Origin: an uncultured Coriobacteriaceae bacterium
Lineage (GTDB): Bacteria; Actinomycetota; Coriobacteriia; Coriobacteriales; Eggerthellaceae
Assembly: GCA_900550055.1 (NCBI GenBank)
Contig: URQU01000016.1
Span: forward strand, 1 to 37,476
DNA length: 37,476 nt
Direction: 5' to 3'
A program made the translations under genes and the position numbers. Under the pieces are notes generated by a model, which ran no database searches, was not told the DNA's origin, and saw only the letters and a list, made by a program, of their open reading frames with translations. How positions within the stretch are numbered: the stretch's first letter is position 1; each line of letters starts with the position of its first letter. Positions 1-9,450 of the stretch are shown one piece after another.

Positions 1-2
1 GC

Positions 3-2273
3 GCGTATTTCGCGTTGTGCTTTCGGCCGGCCATGGGCGCGCCCGCCGTTCCCAGTCGCGGCGTCATGGGCGTTCTCGACGCTTTGGGGCCCGAAAAACC
101 GTTCGAGGCGCTGCGCGAGCTTGCGGGCCAGGTTCAGCGTGCGCTGTCCGACCCTCAGCTCGAGGCCCCCGGTGCCGTCAGGCTTCTGCTGGAGAACCTC
201 GAGCAGGCGGGCCTGCTCGCCATCCATGAGCGCGGCGTTTCCGACGAAGCGGTGCGCCTGGTGCGCTCCACGAAGTATGCGCACTTGGCCTATCTGGTCC
301 GCAACCAGGAGGATGCCGACATTTCCGATCAGGAGCTGTGGGGGATCGAGGCGGCGCTCAACCGCTTCATCCTGTTGTGCGAGCGCATGGGCGATCGCGC
401 CGATGCTGCGGGGCTCGACGAGTGCCGCCAAGCCGATGCGCAGCTGTTCGTCGCGGTGGGCGAGCAAGACCTGGCGGGCGGCATGCCCGATGGCGCCCCG
501 TCCGGGCATGAGGGCGGCGAATGGGGCGTGCGCTGTCGCTTGGCGCTGGCAATCGAGCAGCTGCGCCTTCCCGTGCGCGTGGATGTGGAGCTTGCGGGCG
601 ATATCGGCGCCGGTCAGGCGGCGTTTTGCCTGACCATGCCGCCGGAGGGCATGGTGCCGGGCGCTGCGGGCGGCGAACAGGGGGCGGCGCTTCCCTACGT
701 CATGCGCGTGGGCCTGCTGCTCGCCGACCACGCTTTCGCCACCGAGCCGGGCATTGCCCAGGTGAAGCTGATGGCGTTCCCGCTGCCCGACCCGCAGGCG
801 CCGCAGGATGCGCCTGCCGCAGGATCGCAGCAGCCCGTGCCCGCGGTGCTGGGCGCGCCGGCCGCGTCGGAGCAGTTGCGCGATTCCCGGGAAACGGCGC
901 TGTTCGAGGTCGATCTGGACCGTGCGCTGTACGCTGAGCGCGGCGGTTTCAAGCAGGCCGTCGGGGGCGATCCCCGCGAGCTGCTCGATGCCGCGGGAGC
1001 GCGTTATGACGTTGCCGACGCCCAGGTGCCGCGCCAGCGCGTGATGCACCCTGTGTTCGAGTCGTGGAGCGCCGATGACCAGGCGGGCGAGCTTCCGGCG
1101 TGGGCGCAAGGGCCCTTGGGCGCGAAGTGCGAGCGCGATCTCGATATCGAATACGACACGGCGTATCGCCGCATGGCCGAGGGCCTGGCGGATTCGCTCG
1201 TGGAAGCGCAAAGCGCCACCGAGGCCATCGCCGCCGTGCGCCGCGTGCAGTCCGCCGCGCTCGAAGCGAAGGATGGGCGCGCCGTCTCGGCGTGCACTCG
1301 CCTGATGGCCGCGCTTGCCGAGGGCTCCATCGACGCCGCCGACCAGAACGCGGTGGTGGGGCGCTTCTTGGGCGAGGACCGTTGCTTGGTGGCGCTCGGA
1401 CGCGCGCATTCGCTTGCCGAGGCCGATCCCGCAGCGGCCGTGGAGGCGCTTACCGGCGCCATCGCCGAGGCTCAGCTGCTTGACGGCTTCGCTGACGGCT
1501 CCCAAGAGGTGTACCGTGCGTTCGACAGCTACAGCGCCAGGGTGCTGTACAACGTTTCCCGTGCAACACAGGCGGTACCGCTTAACGGTGAAGATGGCGC
1601 CGCGAACGAGGCGGTCGAAAGCGTCGCGATCCCCGATGCCGCGGCCGATGCCGGCAAGCGCGTGCGCGTGGTGCCCGACTCGTTCTACCTGTGCCACCTG
1701 GAGGTCACGCACTTGCTGGAGCGTTCGTTCGAGCGCGCCGACGAGGCGCTGCGCTACGGCCGCGCCGCCGTGGCCATGGGCCCGTCGTGCGCCATGGGCT
1801 ATCGGGTGCTCGGGCGCGCCTATATGCTCCAAGGCGATATGGGCCGCGCCTTCGACGTGCTGCGCGCGGGCCTTCGCGTCTCCCTGCAGCCTACCGACAT
1901 CGCGCTCATGTACTATCAGCTGGGATACGTGATGTGGAAGCGCGGCAGCGCCGACGCTGGCGTGGCATGCTATCTGAAGGCGGTCGAGGCATCGCCGTCC
2001 ATCGCCATGCAGGCCACGGCCGAGCTGCGCGAGCTGGTGGCCGAGACCGGCGCATCCATCCCGCCGGCAGGCGGAGTGGAGGCGGCCCTTGCCGCCGAGG
2101 GAATCCCTTGCGCGCCCGCATCCGAGACGCTCGACGTCATCGATGCGGCCCTGTCCGCCGCCTGCGACGCCGGCCTTGCCAACGTGGCCCGCAGCCTGCT
2201 CGCCACCCGCTTGCGCCATCGACCCGACGATGCGCTCATGGGCGTGCTGCGCAGCTTCGGCGAACCCGCGTAA
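3..2273 (+). CDS. TPR-repeat protein, 5' end probably outside the window
   Basis: The reading frame is open to the left edge, and none of the internal starts (TTG 15, ATG 33, ATG 66) has a ribosome binding site, so the gene probably begins upstream of the window. At least 750 residues are present. No catalytic motif is visible. The C-terminal third (about nt 1680-2040) is a run of paired helices with tetratricopeptide-like spacing, for example AVAMGPSCAMGYRVLGRAY followed by GDMGRAFDVLRAGL and a second unit ending AVEASPS. The middle is acidic and Ala-rich, with no signal peptide or membrane segment in the visible part, so a cytoplasmic scaffold or regulator is likely. Its specific function is not recognised. 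It lies directly upstream of hisS, but hisS has its own -10 element, so co-transcription is not required. Confidence 0.75.
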   Translation, partial: AYFALCFRPAMGAPAVPSRGVMGVLDALGPEKPFEALRELAGQVQRALSDPQLEAPGAVRLLLENLEQAGLLAIHERGVSDEAVRLVRSTKYAHLAYLVRNQEDADISDQELWGIEAALNRFILLCERMGDRADAAGLDECRQADAQLFVAVGEQDLAGGMPDGAPSGHEGGEWGVRCRLALAIEQLRLPVRVDVELAGDIGAGQAAFCLTMPPEGMVPGAAGGEQGAALPYVMRVGLLLADHAFATEPGIAQVKLMAFPLPDPQAPQDAPAAGSQQPVPAVLGAPAASEQLRDSRETALFEVDLDRALYAERGGFKQAVGGDPRELLDAAGARYDVADAQVPRQRVMHPVFESWSADDQAGELPAWAQGPLGAKCERDLDIEYDTAYRRMAEGLADSLVEAQSATEAIAAVRRVQSAALEAKDGRAVSACTRLMAALAEGSIDAADQNAVVGRFLGEDRCLVALGRAHSLAEADPAAAVEALTGAIAEAQLLDGFADGSQEVYRAFDSYSARVLYNVSRATQAVPLNGEDGAANEAVESVAIPDAAADAGKRVRVVPDSFYLCHLEVTHLLERSFERADEALRYGRAAVAMGPSCAMGYRVLGRAYMLQGDMGRAFDVLRAGLRVSLQPTDIALMYYQLGYVMWKRGSADAGVACYLKAVEASPSIAMQATAELRELVAETGASIPPAGGVEAALAAEGIPCAPASETLDVIDAALSAACDAGLANVARSLLATRLRHRPDDALMGVLRSFGEPA

Positions 2274-2391
2274 AGCCGTTCCGCTGCTTGTGCGCATCCG
2301 CCGAGCATGCCAGCCGCTGTCTGCGCGCAACCGACGCGCCCGTTTGCGACCCCCGCGCCGCGCTGATTGCGTGGGGCCACGGCAGGCGGGC

Positions 2392-2419
2392 CGCCGTATA
2401 CCGGCGTCTGCGCTACAAT
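2392..2419 (+). promoter_or_regulatory. Promoter of hisS with inverted repeat in the -35 zone
   Basis: A good -10 hexamer TACAAT sits at 2414-2419, 67 nt before the hisS start. No TTGACA-like -35 is visible. The short inverted repeat CGCCG-TATAC-CGGCG (2392-2406) occupies the zone where a -35 would lie. The -10 call rests on the hexamer and position only. Confidence 0.5.
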
Positions 2420-2486
2420 GCAAGGGTTAACCGTTTTCAATCGTCCGTACCATCGGAACGTAAGCTATTGGAAGTAAGGAACCGTC

Positions 2487-3854
2487 ATGGCAATCAACTC
2501 CCCGGAGGGAACGCGCGATCTTCTGCCCGACGAGGCGAAGTTCTGGGCGCATTTCCGCGATACCGCGTTCGGCATTTTCGCCCGTTACGGCTATCAGCCC
2601 ATCGAAACGCCGCTGTTCGAGCAGACCGACCTGTTCGTGCGCGGCATCGGCCAGGCCACCGACGTGGTGTCCAAGGAGATGTTCACCGCCATCTCCGGCG
2701 AGAACTTCAAGCGCGTCATGGAAGGCGGCACCATCAAGGCGAAAAGCCGCCTGAGCCTGCGCCCCGAGGGCACCGCGGGCGTGGTGCGCGCCGTGGTGCA
2801 GCATGACCTGGTGCCGCAGGGCGCGGCTCCGGCCAAGCTCATGTACGCCGGCCCGATGTTCCGCGCCGAGCGCCCGCAGAAGGGCCGTCAGCGCATGTTC
2901 AACCAGGTCGGCATCGAATGCCTGGGCGCGGAGGACCCCAGCGTCGACGCCGAGGGCATCATCATGCTCATGCGCTTCTACGCCGCCATCGGCGTTCCCA
3001 TGGACGCCACGCGCCTGCTGGTGAACTCCATGGGCTGCGAGCAGTGCCGCCCGAAGTACCGCGAGGCCGTGCGCGAGTACATGAACGCCCATGCCGAGCA
3101 CATGTGCGAGGAGTGCATGCGCCGCGCCGAGATCAACCCGCTGCGCGCCTTCGACTGCAAAAACCCCGGCTGCGCCGAGGTCATGGAGGGCGCCCCGAAG
3201 ATCTCGGATTACCTGTGCGATGACTGCCGCGAGCACTACCAGGCCGTCAAAACCTATCTGGACGGCGCGGGCGTCTCCTACATCGAGGACCCCACGCTGG
3301 TCCGCGGCCTCGACTACTACACGCGCACCGTGTTCGAGGTGCAGGTCGATCAGGGTATGGGCAGCCAAAACGCCATCGGCGGCGGCGGTCGCTACGACAA
3401 GCTGGCCGAGGAAGTGGGCGGACGCCCCACGCCGGGCTTCGGCTTCGCGCTGGGCTACGAGCGCTGCGCGCTGGCCATCCAGGCGGCAGGTCAGGCGTTT
3501 CCGAGCGCCCAGCATTGCGACATCTTCGTGGCGTGCGTTGACGATTCCGTGCGCGCCGAGGCGTTCGGCTTGGTGCAGGCATGTCGCGATGCGGGCGTGA
3601 CCGCCGAGATGGATCACCAGCACCGCAGCCTGAAAAGCCAGTTCAAGCTGGCCGACAAGGTGGGTTCGCGCATGGTCGCCGTGCTCGGCCCCGACGAGCT
3701 GGCCGCCGGCGAGGTGAAGGTGCGCAACATGGCCACCCATCACGAGCGCCTGGTGAAGCTCGATCAGGCCAAGATGCTGCTGGCCCAGTTCGGCGGCGAG
3801 CCTTTCGGAGGCGCGCACGCCAGCATCGAGGACGTGTTCGCCGGCGAGGAATAA
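2487..3854 (+). CDS. hisS: Histidyl-tRNA synthetase
   Basis: Class II synthetase that charges tRNA-His in the cytoplasm. The 455-residue length is normal for bacterial HisRS, perhaps slightly long. Visible signatures are the N-terminal PEGTRDLLP, motif 2 region RPEGTAGVVRAVV (res. 92-104), the histidine-specific RGLDYYTRTVFE (res. 273-284), and AIGGGGRYDKL (res. 296-306); the anticodon-binding domain follows to the end. The insertion domain is rich in cysteine (C184, C187, C207, C210, C224, C229, C244, C247, mostly as CxxC pairs), a pattern found in one branch of bacterial HisRS and probably zinc-binding. The ATG is preceded by AAGGA at 2476-2480. It has its own -10 and ends before a hairpin that separates it from aspS; hisS-aspS adjacency is common in bacteria. 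Confidence 0.97.
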   Translation: MAINSPEGTRDLLPDEAKFWAHFRDTAFGIFARYGYQPIETPLFEQTDLFVRGIGQATDVVSKEMFTAISGENFKRVMEGGTIKAKSRLSLRPEGTAGVVRAVVQHDLVPQGAAPAKLMYAGPMFRAERPQKGRQRMFNQVGIECLGAEDPSVDAEGIIMLMRFYAAIGVPMDATRLLVNSMGCEQCRPKYREAVREYMNAHAEHMCEECMRRAEINPLRAFDCKNPGCAEVMEGAPKISDYLCDDCREHYQAVKTYLDGAGVSYIEDPTLVRGLDYYTRTVFEVQVDQGMGSQNAIGGGGRYDKLAEEVGGRPTPGFGFALGYERCALAIQAAGQAFPSAQHCDIFVACVDDSVRAEAFGLVQACRDAGVTAEMDHQHRSLKSQFKLADKVGSRMVAVLGPDELAAGEVKVRNMATHHERLVKLDQAKMLLAQFGGEPFGGAHASIEDVFAGEE

Positions 3855-3958
3855 CCCGCAAGCGCCGAGCAGCCACGTGAACAGGGGACGGAGGTGCCCT
3901 CACCCTGTTCGTTGGCAGTCGGAAGCCGCTTCCGCGGCGCTGCGACCATGACATTTTC

Positions 3959-3995
3959 AAAGGAGCTGGAAGCCGGTGTGGTTTCCAGCTCCTTT
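3959..3995 (+). terminator. hisS terminator hairpin
   Basis: Perfect 13-bp stem AAAGGAGCTGGAA (3959-3971) with TTCCAGCTCCTTT (3983-3995) and an 11-nt loop. There is no long T tract after the stem, but its 3' arm ends in TTT. It lies 104 nt after the hisS stop and 7 nt before the aspS -10. Confidence 0.7.
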
Positions 3996-4002
3996 CGTGA
4001 TG

Positions 4003-4008
4003 TACAAT
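4003..4008 (+). promoter_or_regulatory. -10 element of aspS
   Basis: TACAAT, same hexamer as at hisS and followed by the same G, 75 nt before the aspS start. The hairpin 3959-3995 overlaps the expected -35 position. A GC-rich, partly self-complementary stretch (about 4029-4053) follows in the 5' UTR. Confidence 0.55.
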
Positions 4009-4083
4009 GGCTAGGTTTGAGCAACAACCCGGGCCCGCGCTTGCGGCCGGGCGCCCGTAAAGCATTGCAAGGAGCAAGAGAGA

Positions 4084-5871
<1,788 letters not shown>

Positions 5872-6068
5872 CTCCGTCCGCCTGACGGCAGCCGGATTGC
5901 TCGATGCTGTGGGCCGCTGCGGCACCCCGCCTTCGCGCGAACCTGAGGACTTGCGTGCCAAAGCACGCTGCGCCTTCGCGTTCCCGCGGATCAGGGGTTC
6001 CGTAGCGGCCTTCGCTGATTTTTGCGCCACCTGCGATTCTTGTATCCTCCGTTCCCGAAAGGACCCTC

Positions 6069-7367
6069 ATGAAAGCTCAACGTCCGTATCCTCGCGCCAC
6101 CATCACGCCGAAGGGCGAGCATGCGCTGGCCAAGGGGCATCCGTGGGTATATGAGGCCGAGGTGCTGTTCATGGAGGGCGCGCCGGGGCAGGGCGATGAG
6201 GTTGCCAACGGCAGCCTCATCGACGTGGTCAACCGCAAGGGGTCGTACCTGGGCACGGGCCTGTTGTCGAAGAGCAGCAAGATCCGCATCCGCCTTATCA
6301 CGCGCAACGCCAACGATGCGTTCGACCGCGCGTTCTGGAAGCGCAAGGTGGCGTGGGCGTGGGAGTACCGCAAAACCGTCATGGGCGAAGACGCCAGCTG
6401 CTGCCGCGTGCTGTTTTCGGAAGCCGACGGCTTCCCGGGCCTGGTGGTGGACCGCTTCAACGACGTGCTGGTCGCCGAAACGCTGTCCGTGGGCATGGAA
6501 CAGCTCAAGCCGGTGATCTTCCCGGTGCTGCTCGAGGTGCTCGCCGAGGATGGCGTTTCCATCCGCGGCCTGTACGAGCGCAACGACGTGGCAACACGCA
6601 AGCTGGAAGGCCTTGAGTTGACGGCGGGATGGTTCGCAGGCGCGGCCGACGAAGCCGGCAAAGCAGGTCTCGATCCGCTGGCACCGGGCGCGCCGGGTAC
6701 TGAGGACTTCGGTTCCACCGCCACGCAGATCGTGGAAAACGGCGTGCGCTACGAGGTTGATTTCGAGAACGGCCAGAAGACGGGCTTTTTCCTGGACCAG
6801 AAGTACAACCGCCGTGCAGTGGCCAAGCTTGCCGCGGGAAAGCACGTGCTCGACTGCTTCACGCACACGGGAAGCTTCGCGCTCAACGCTGCCCACGGTG
6901 GCGCGGCATACGTGAACGCCGTGGACATCTCCGAGCTCGCCGTGGCGCAGGCGCGCAAGAACGCGCAGCTCAATGGCCTGGAGGAGCGTATGGACTTCAC
7001 GGCCACGAACGTGTTCGACCTGCTACCGGCGCTTGAGGCCGCTCATGACCGCACGTACGATTTCATCGTGCTCGATCCGCCAGCGTTCACGAAGAGCCGC
7101 AAAACCATCCAAAGCGCCTCGCGCGGCTACAAGGAGATCAACTACCGCGCCATGAAGCTGCTGCCGCGCGGCGGGTATCTGGCAACCTGCAGCTGCAGCC
7201 ACTTCATGGACACCGAGCGCTTCAAGCATGTGGTGGCCAGCGCCGCGCACGACGCGGGCGTGCAGCTGCGGCAGATCGAGGAGCGCCAGCAGGCGCCCGA
7301 CCACCCCATCGTCTGGGGCGTTCCCGAAACCGACTACCTGAAATTCTTCATCTTCCAGGTGGTGTAA
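6069..7367 (+). CDS. rlmI: RlmI-type 23S rRNA cytosine-C5 methyltransferase with PUA domain
   Basis: 432 residues, the family's usual size is near 400. The N-terminus (res. 7-75) is a PUA-type RNA-binding domain (KGHPWVY at 22-28). The C-terminal half is a Rossmann SAM methyltransferase with motif I VLDCFTHTGSFALNAA (260-275), acidic ribose contact in NAVDIS (283-288), motif IV LDPPAF (335-340) and the TCSCSH segment (373-378) whose cysteines are candidates for the m5C nucleophile. The family member in E. coli modifies C1962 of 23S rRNA; the same site is inferred here, not shown. A loop at about 188-216, rich in Gly, Ala and Pro, looks like an insertion. The start follows GAAAGGA at 6057-6063. 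It stands alone and ends at a strong terminator. Confidence 0.9.
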   Translation: MKAQRPYPRATITPKGEHALAKGHPWVYEAEVLFMEGAPGQGDEVANGSLIDVVNRKGSYLGTGLLSKSSKIRIRLITRNANDAFDRAFWKRKVAWAWEYRKTVMGEDASCCRVLFSEADGFPGLVVDRFNDVLVAETLSVGMEQLKPVIFPVLLEVLAEDGVSIRGLYERNDVATRKLEGLELTAGWFAGAADEAGKAGLDPLAPGAPGTEDFGSTATQIVENGVRYEVDFENGQKTGFFLDQKYNRRAVAKLAAGKHVLDCFTHTGSFALNAAHGGAAYVNAVDISELAVAQARKNAQLNGLEERMDFTATNVFDLLPALEAAHDRTYDFIVLDPPAFTKSRKTIQSASRGYKEINYRAMKLLPRGGYLATCSCSHFMDTERFKHVVASAAHDAGVQLRQIEERQQAPDHPIVWGVPETDYLKFFIFQVV

Positions 7368-7372
7368 CGCAT

Positions 7373-7404
7373 ACGGGCGCGGCATCATGCCGCGCCCGTT
7401 TTTT
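7373..7404 (+). terminator. Rho-independent terminator after rlmI
   Basis: 12-bp perfect stem ACGGGCGCGGCA (7373-7384) / TGCCGCGCCCGT (7388-7399), 3-nt loop, and a run of six T (7399-7404). A textbook terminator 5 nt after the stop codon. Confidence 0.95.
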
Positions 7405-7561
7405 CGCCGTTGAGCGAAAGCCGCTCGCAACCTGTGCCAAGCCGTTTCCGACGGCTATCCTGGATAATACGCAGATGGGTAGTAATCTACGCTCCTCAAG
7501 TGCAGCGGGATTCTGATATTCTGCAATTGACCGTTTTGCAACGAACGAAGATAAGTAGCCA

Positions 7562-7583
7562 TATAATAGTCTAATGTTGACTA
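7562..7583 (+). promoter_or_regulatory. Promoter and possible operator of the TetR gene
   Basis: TATAAT at 7562-7567 is followed directly by the inverted repeat TAGTC-N7-GACTA (7567-7583). An operator covering the start of transcription is the usual arrangement for self-repressing TetR regulators. TTGCAA at 7536-7541 is a possible -35, but its 20-nt spacing is long. The match between this repeat and the regulator is inferred. Confidence 0.45.
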
Positions 7584-7671
7584 ACGCGTGAAGCTATCGC
7601 TGCAGCGATCGCGCCAAGACGAACAAGGGACGCCGGATGCCGGCGAGTAAACAGGAAACGAGGGGTATAAG

Positions 7672-8310
7672 GTGTCAGACCCGATTGCGCCAAAGGGCGA
7701 ACCGACGGCAAAAGACCTGCGCAGGTCCACCGATCGCCGCGTGGTGCGCACGCGCAAGGCCATCCGCGAGGCGTTCTTCAAGCTGATGGAGAACCAGGAC
7801 TACCATAAGATCACCATCGCCTCCGTGGCGCGCGAGGCCGATATCGACCGTAAAACGTTCTACTTGCATTACCGCTCGGTAAGCGATTTGGTGGACGAGA
7901 TCATCCACGACGAAGCCGAGAACATCGTTGCCAGCTGCCGCGAGGCGCTGCGCTCGGATGGCGACAAGGGGCTTGACGTAAGCAAGCTATTCCAAAGCAT
8001 CAGCTTGGCCTTGGCACCCGACATGACGCGCAGCAAGCACGTCCTGCAGCATGTGTCGCTGCAGGACGTGCTCGACCGTCTTGAGGCAAGCCTGGTTGAT
8101 GTGCTCATGGAGGACAACGTGCTCGGCCTGCACCGCGACGATCCGTACGTGCCCTATATCGTGTCGTTTTTCTGCGCGGGATTGGTGGCGGTGTACCGTC
8201 GTTGGCTCATCGCCGATTCCGAGATACCGCTCGAAAGCCTTGCCGGGGCGACCAGCGCGTGTTTGTTCGACGGTCTCAACGGCGTGCTGCCAAGCGTCAA
8301 GCCTGCGTAA
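7672..8310 (+). CDS. TetR/AcrR-family transcriptional regulator
   Basis: 212 residues with a GTG start preceded by GAGGGG (7660-7665). Residues 26-72 form the TetR helix-turn-helix: a first helix TRKAIREAFFKLM, then KITIASVAREADIDRKTFY, and YLHYRSVSDLV at the end of the DNA-binding domain. The C-terminal domain is the short all-helical dimerisation and ligand domain resembling those of DhaS-like regulators (ending FCAGLVAVYRRWL... then a Leu/Ala-rich helix). The ligand cannot be told. There is no adjacent efflux pump: the neighbours are an rRNA methyltransferase, the SRP RNA gene and a DedA protein, so the target may be remote or itself. Its 5' region carries an inverted repeat over the start of transcription. 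Confidence 0.88.
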   Translation: MSDPIAPKGEPTAKDLRRSTDRRVVRTRKAIREAFFKLMENQDYHKITIASVAREADIDRKTFYLHYRSVSDLVDEIIHDEAENIVASCREALRSDGDKGLDVSKLFQSISLALAPDMTRSKHVLQHVSLQDVLDRLEASLVDVLMEDNVLGLHRDDPYVPYIVSFFCAGLVAVYRRWLIADSEIPLESLAGATSACLFDGLNGVLPSVKPA

Positions 8311-8337
8311 AGCGCCTGTGTGCATTTGGTAACGCTT

Positions 8338-8368
8338 GCGCCCTGCGCCCGTTGCGGGCACAGGGCGC
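8338..8368 (+). terminator. Large GC hairpin between the TetR gene and ffs
   Basis: GCGCCCTG (8338-8345) pairs with CAGGGCGC (8361-8368); inside it GCCCG (8347-8351) pairs with CGGGC (8355-8359). Thirteen pairs are broken by one C/A mismatch. No T tract follows. It may end the TetR transcript, yet it also fills the -35 zone of the ffs promoter. Confidence 0.55.
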
Positions 8369-8371
8369 CGG

Positions 8372-8377
8372 TATACT
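8372..8377 (+). promoter_or_regulatory. -10 element of the SRP RNA gene
   Basis: TATACT, 16 nt before the predicted 5' end of the SRP RNA. No clear -35; the hairpin at 8338-8368 ends 3 nt upstream. Confidence 0.5.
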
Positions 8378-8392
8378 ATGCCAAGTCGAAAC

Positions 8393-8506
8393 GAGCATCT
8401 TATATGGGTCGGGGCGGCGCCAAGTTCCGAACCTGGTCAGGTCCGGGAGGAAGCAGCCATAAGGGGCCTCTGACGAGCGCCCTGTCCCATATAGGATGCT
8501 CTTTTT
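8393..8506 (+). ncRNA. ffs: Signal recognition particle RNA, small bacterial (4.5S) type
   Basis: The RNA scaffold of SRP, which with Ffh directs membrane proteins to the translocon. The universally conserved apical domain is visible: CAGGTCCGGGAGGAAGCAGC at 8439-8458, containing the GGTCCGG / GGAAGCAGC internal-loop motifs and a GGAG-type tetraloop region. The RNA folds as one rod: 5' arm GAGCATCTTATATGGG (8393-8408) pairs with 3' arm CCCATATAGGATGCTC (8486-8501), followed by five T that should terminate transcription. There is no Alu domain, so this is the short form of about 110 nt. The exact 5' end is inferred from the base of the stem. Confidence 0.95.
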
Positions 8507-8577
8507 GCGCCCAAAAACACAGGGGCTGCACCTCGGATGCGTGCAAACCGGGGTGAAACGGCGTTGGAAAGGCACAT

Positions 8578-9237
8578 ATGGGTATCATCGATTTCTTCCT
8601 TAACCTGTTAAGCGACCCGCGCGGCGCTATCGCCGGATGGATCATCACGTTGGGCGCGGTGTGGGTGTACACGCCGCTGTTCTTGATCGTGTTCGTGGAA
8701 ACGGGCCTGGTGTTCTTCCCGTTCCTTCCCGGCGATTCGCTGTTGTTCGCAGCGGGCGTCTTCTCGGCCGATGGCGGCGGGCTGCATCTGGGCGCCACGC
8801 TGCTGGTGTTCTACGCAGCGGCCATCTTGGGCAACACTTCCAACTACTGGATCGCGCGCTTCTTCGGCAAGCGCATCATCGACTCCGGCAAGGTGAAGGC
8901 GCTCACGCCCGAGCGCATGGCCAAGCTCGATAGCTTCTTCGAGAAGTACGGCGGGCTTACCATCGTCATCACGCGCTTCATGCCGTTCTTCCGCACGTTC
9001 GCCCCGTTCATCGCCGGTACCGGGCACATGAACTTCGCCAAGTTCACGCTGTTCAACGCCATCGGCGGCATCTCCTGGGTCAGCCTGTTCGTGCTGGTGG
9101 GCTACTTCTTCGGTGGCGTGCCGTTCGTGCAGGAGCACTTCGAGGTCATCGTGCTCGGCATCGTGGCGGTGTCGGTCGCGCCGGCGGTCATCGGCGCGGT
9201 GAAGGCGGCCATGAGCGGTCGTAAGAAGAAGGCGTAG
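8578..9237 (+). CDS. DedA-family membrane protein
   Basis: 219 residues, typical length for DedA/VTT-domain proteins, which in other bacteria act in lipid-carrier (undecaprenyl phosphate) recycling and membrane homeostasis. Family marks are the re-entrant segments FFPFLPGDSLLFAAG (res. 43-57) and RFMPFFRTFAPFIAGTGHM (res. 138-156), with the conserved Arg and Pro residues. About four or five hydrophobic segments are present and the tail is basic (GRKKKA). The ATG follows GGAAAGG at 8566-8572. A small hairpin (8529-8536 / 8548-8555) lies in the leader. It stands alone, between ffs and a terminator. Substrate unknown. Confidence 0.93.
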   Translation: MGIIDFFLNLLSDPRGAIAGWIITLGAVWVYTPLFLIVFVETGLVFFPFLPGDSLLFAAGVFSADGGGLHLGATLLVFYAAAILGNTSNYWIARFFGKRIIDSGKVKALTPERMAKLDSFFEKYGGLTIVITRFMPFFRTFAPFIAGTGHMNFAKFTLFNAIGGISWVSLFVLVGYFFGGVPFVQEHFEVIVLGIVAVSVAPAVIGAVKAAMSGRKKKA

Positions 9238-9300
9238 AGCGGCTTCGCGCCTATTCGCGGGAATATTCGCGGTGCCTCTTTTGCAGGATGCGCCGGAATG

Positions 9301-9331
9301 CGCCCGGGGCTTACGGGCTCCGGGCGTTTTT
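9301..9331 (+). terminator. Terminator after the DedA gene
   Basis: CGCCCGGGGC (9301-9310) pairs with GCTCCGGGCG (9317-9326), one G-U pair, 6-nt loop, then TTTTT. Confidence 0.9.
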
Positions 9332-9374
9332 CGTGTTCGGCGGCGTCTGGCGCGCGCCCGCAACGCGATGCCCG

Positions 9375-9414
9375 TATAATGGAAGGCAGACCACAACGCC
9401 CGGGTTTCCCGGGC
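9375..9414 (+). promoter_or_regulatory. dnaX -10 element and leader hairpin
   Basis: TATAAT at 9375-9380, then a 7-bp hairpin GCCCGGG-TTT-CCCGGGC (9398-9414) in the leader, 36 nt before the dnaX start. No -35 consensus is seen. The hairpin is followed by TTT only, so it may be an attenuator or just a stabilising 5' stem. Confidence 0.45.
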
Positions 9415-9450
9415 TTTCGCATATCCGCACGCAGGGCAAGGAGCAACCAT

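Noticed and set aside
3855..4083. T-box leader before aspS
   Set aside because: No conserved T-box sequence (such as AGGGTGGNACCGCG) is present; the single hairpin fits a terminator of hisS.
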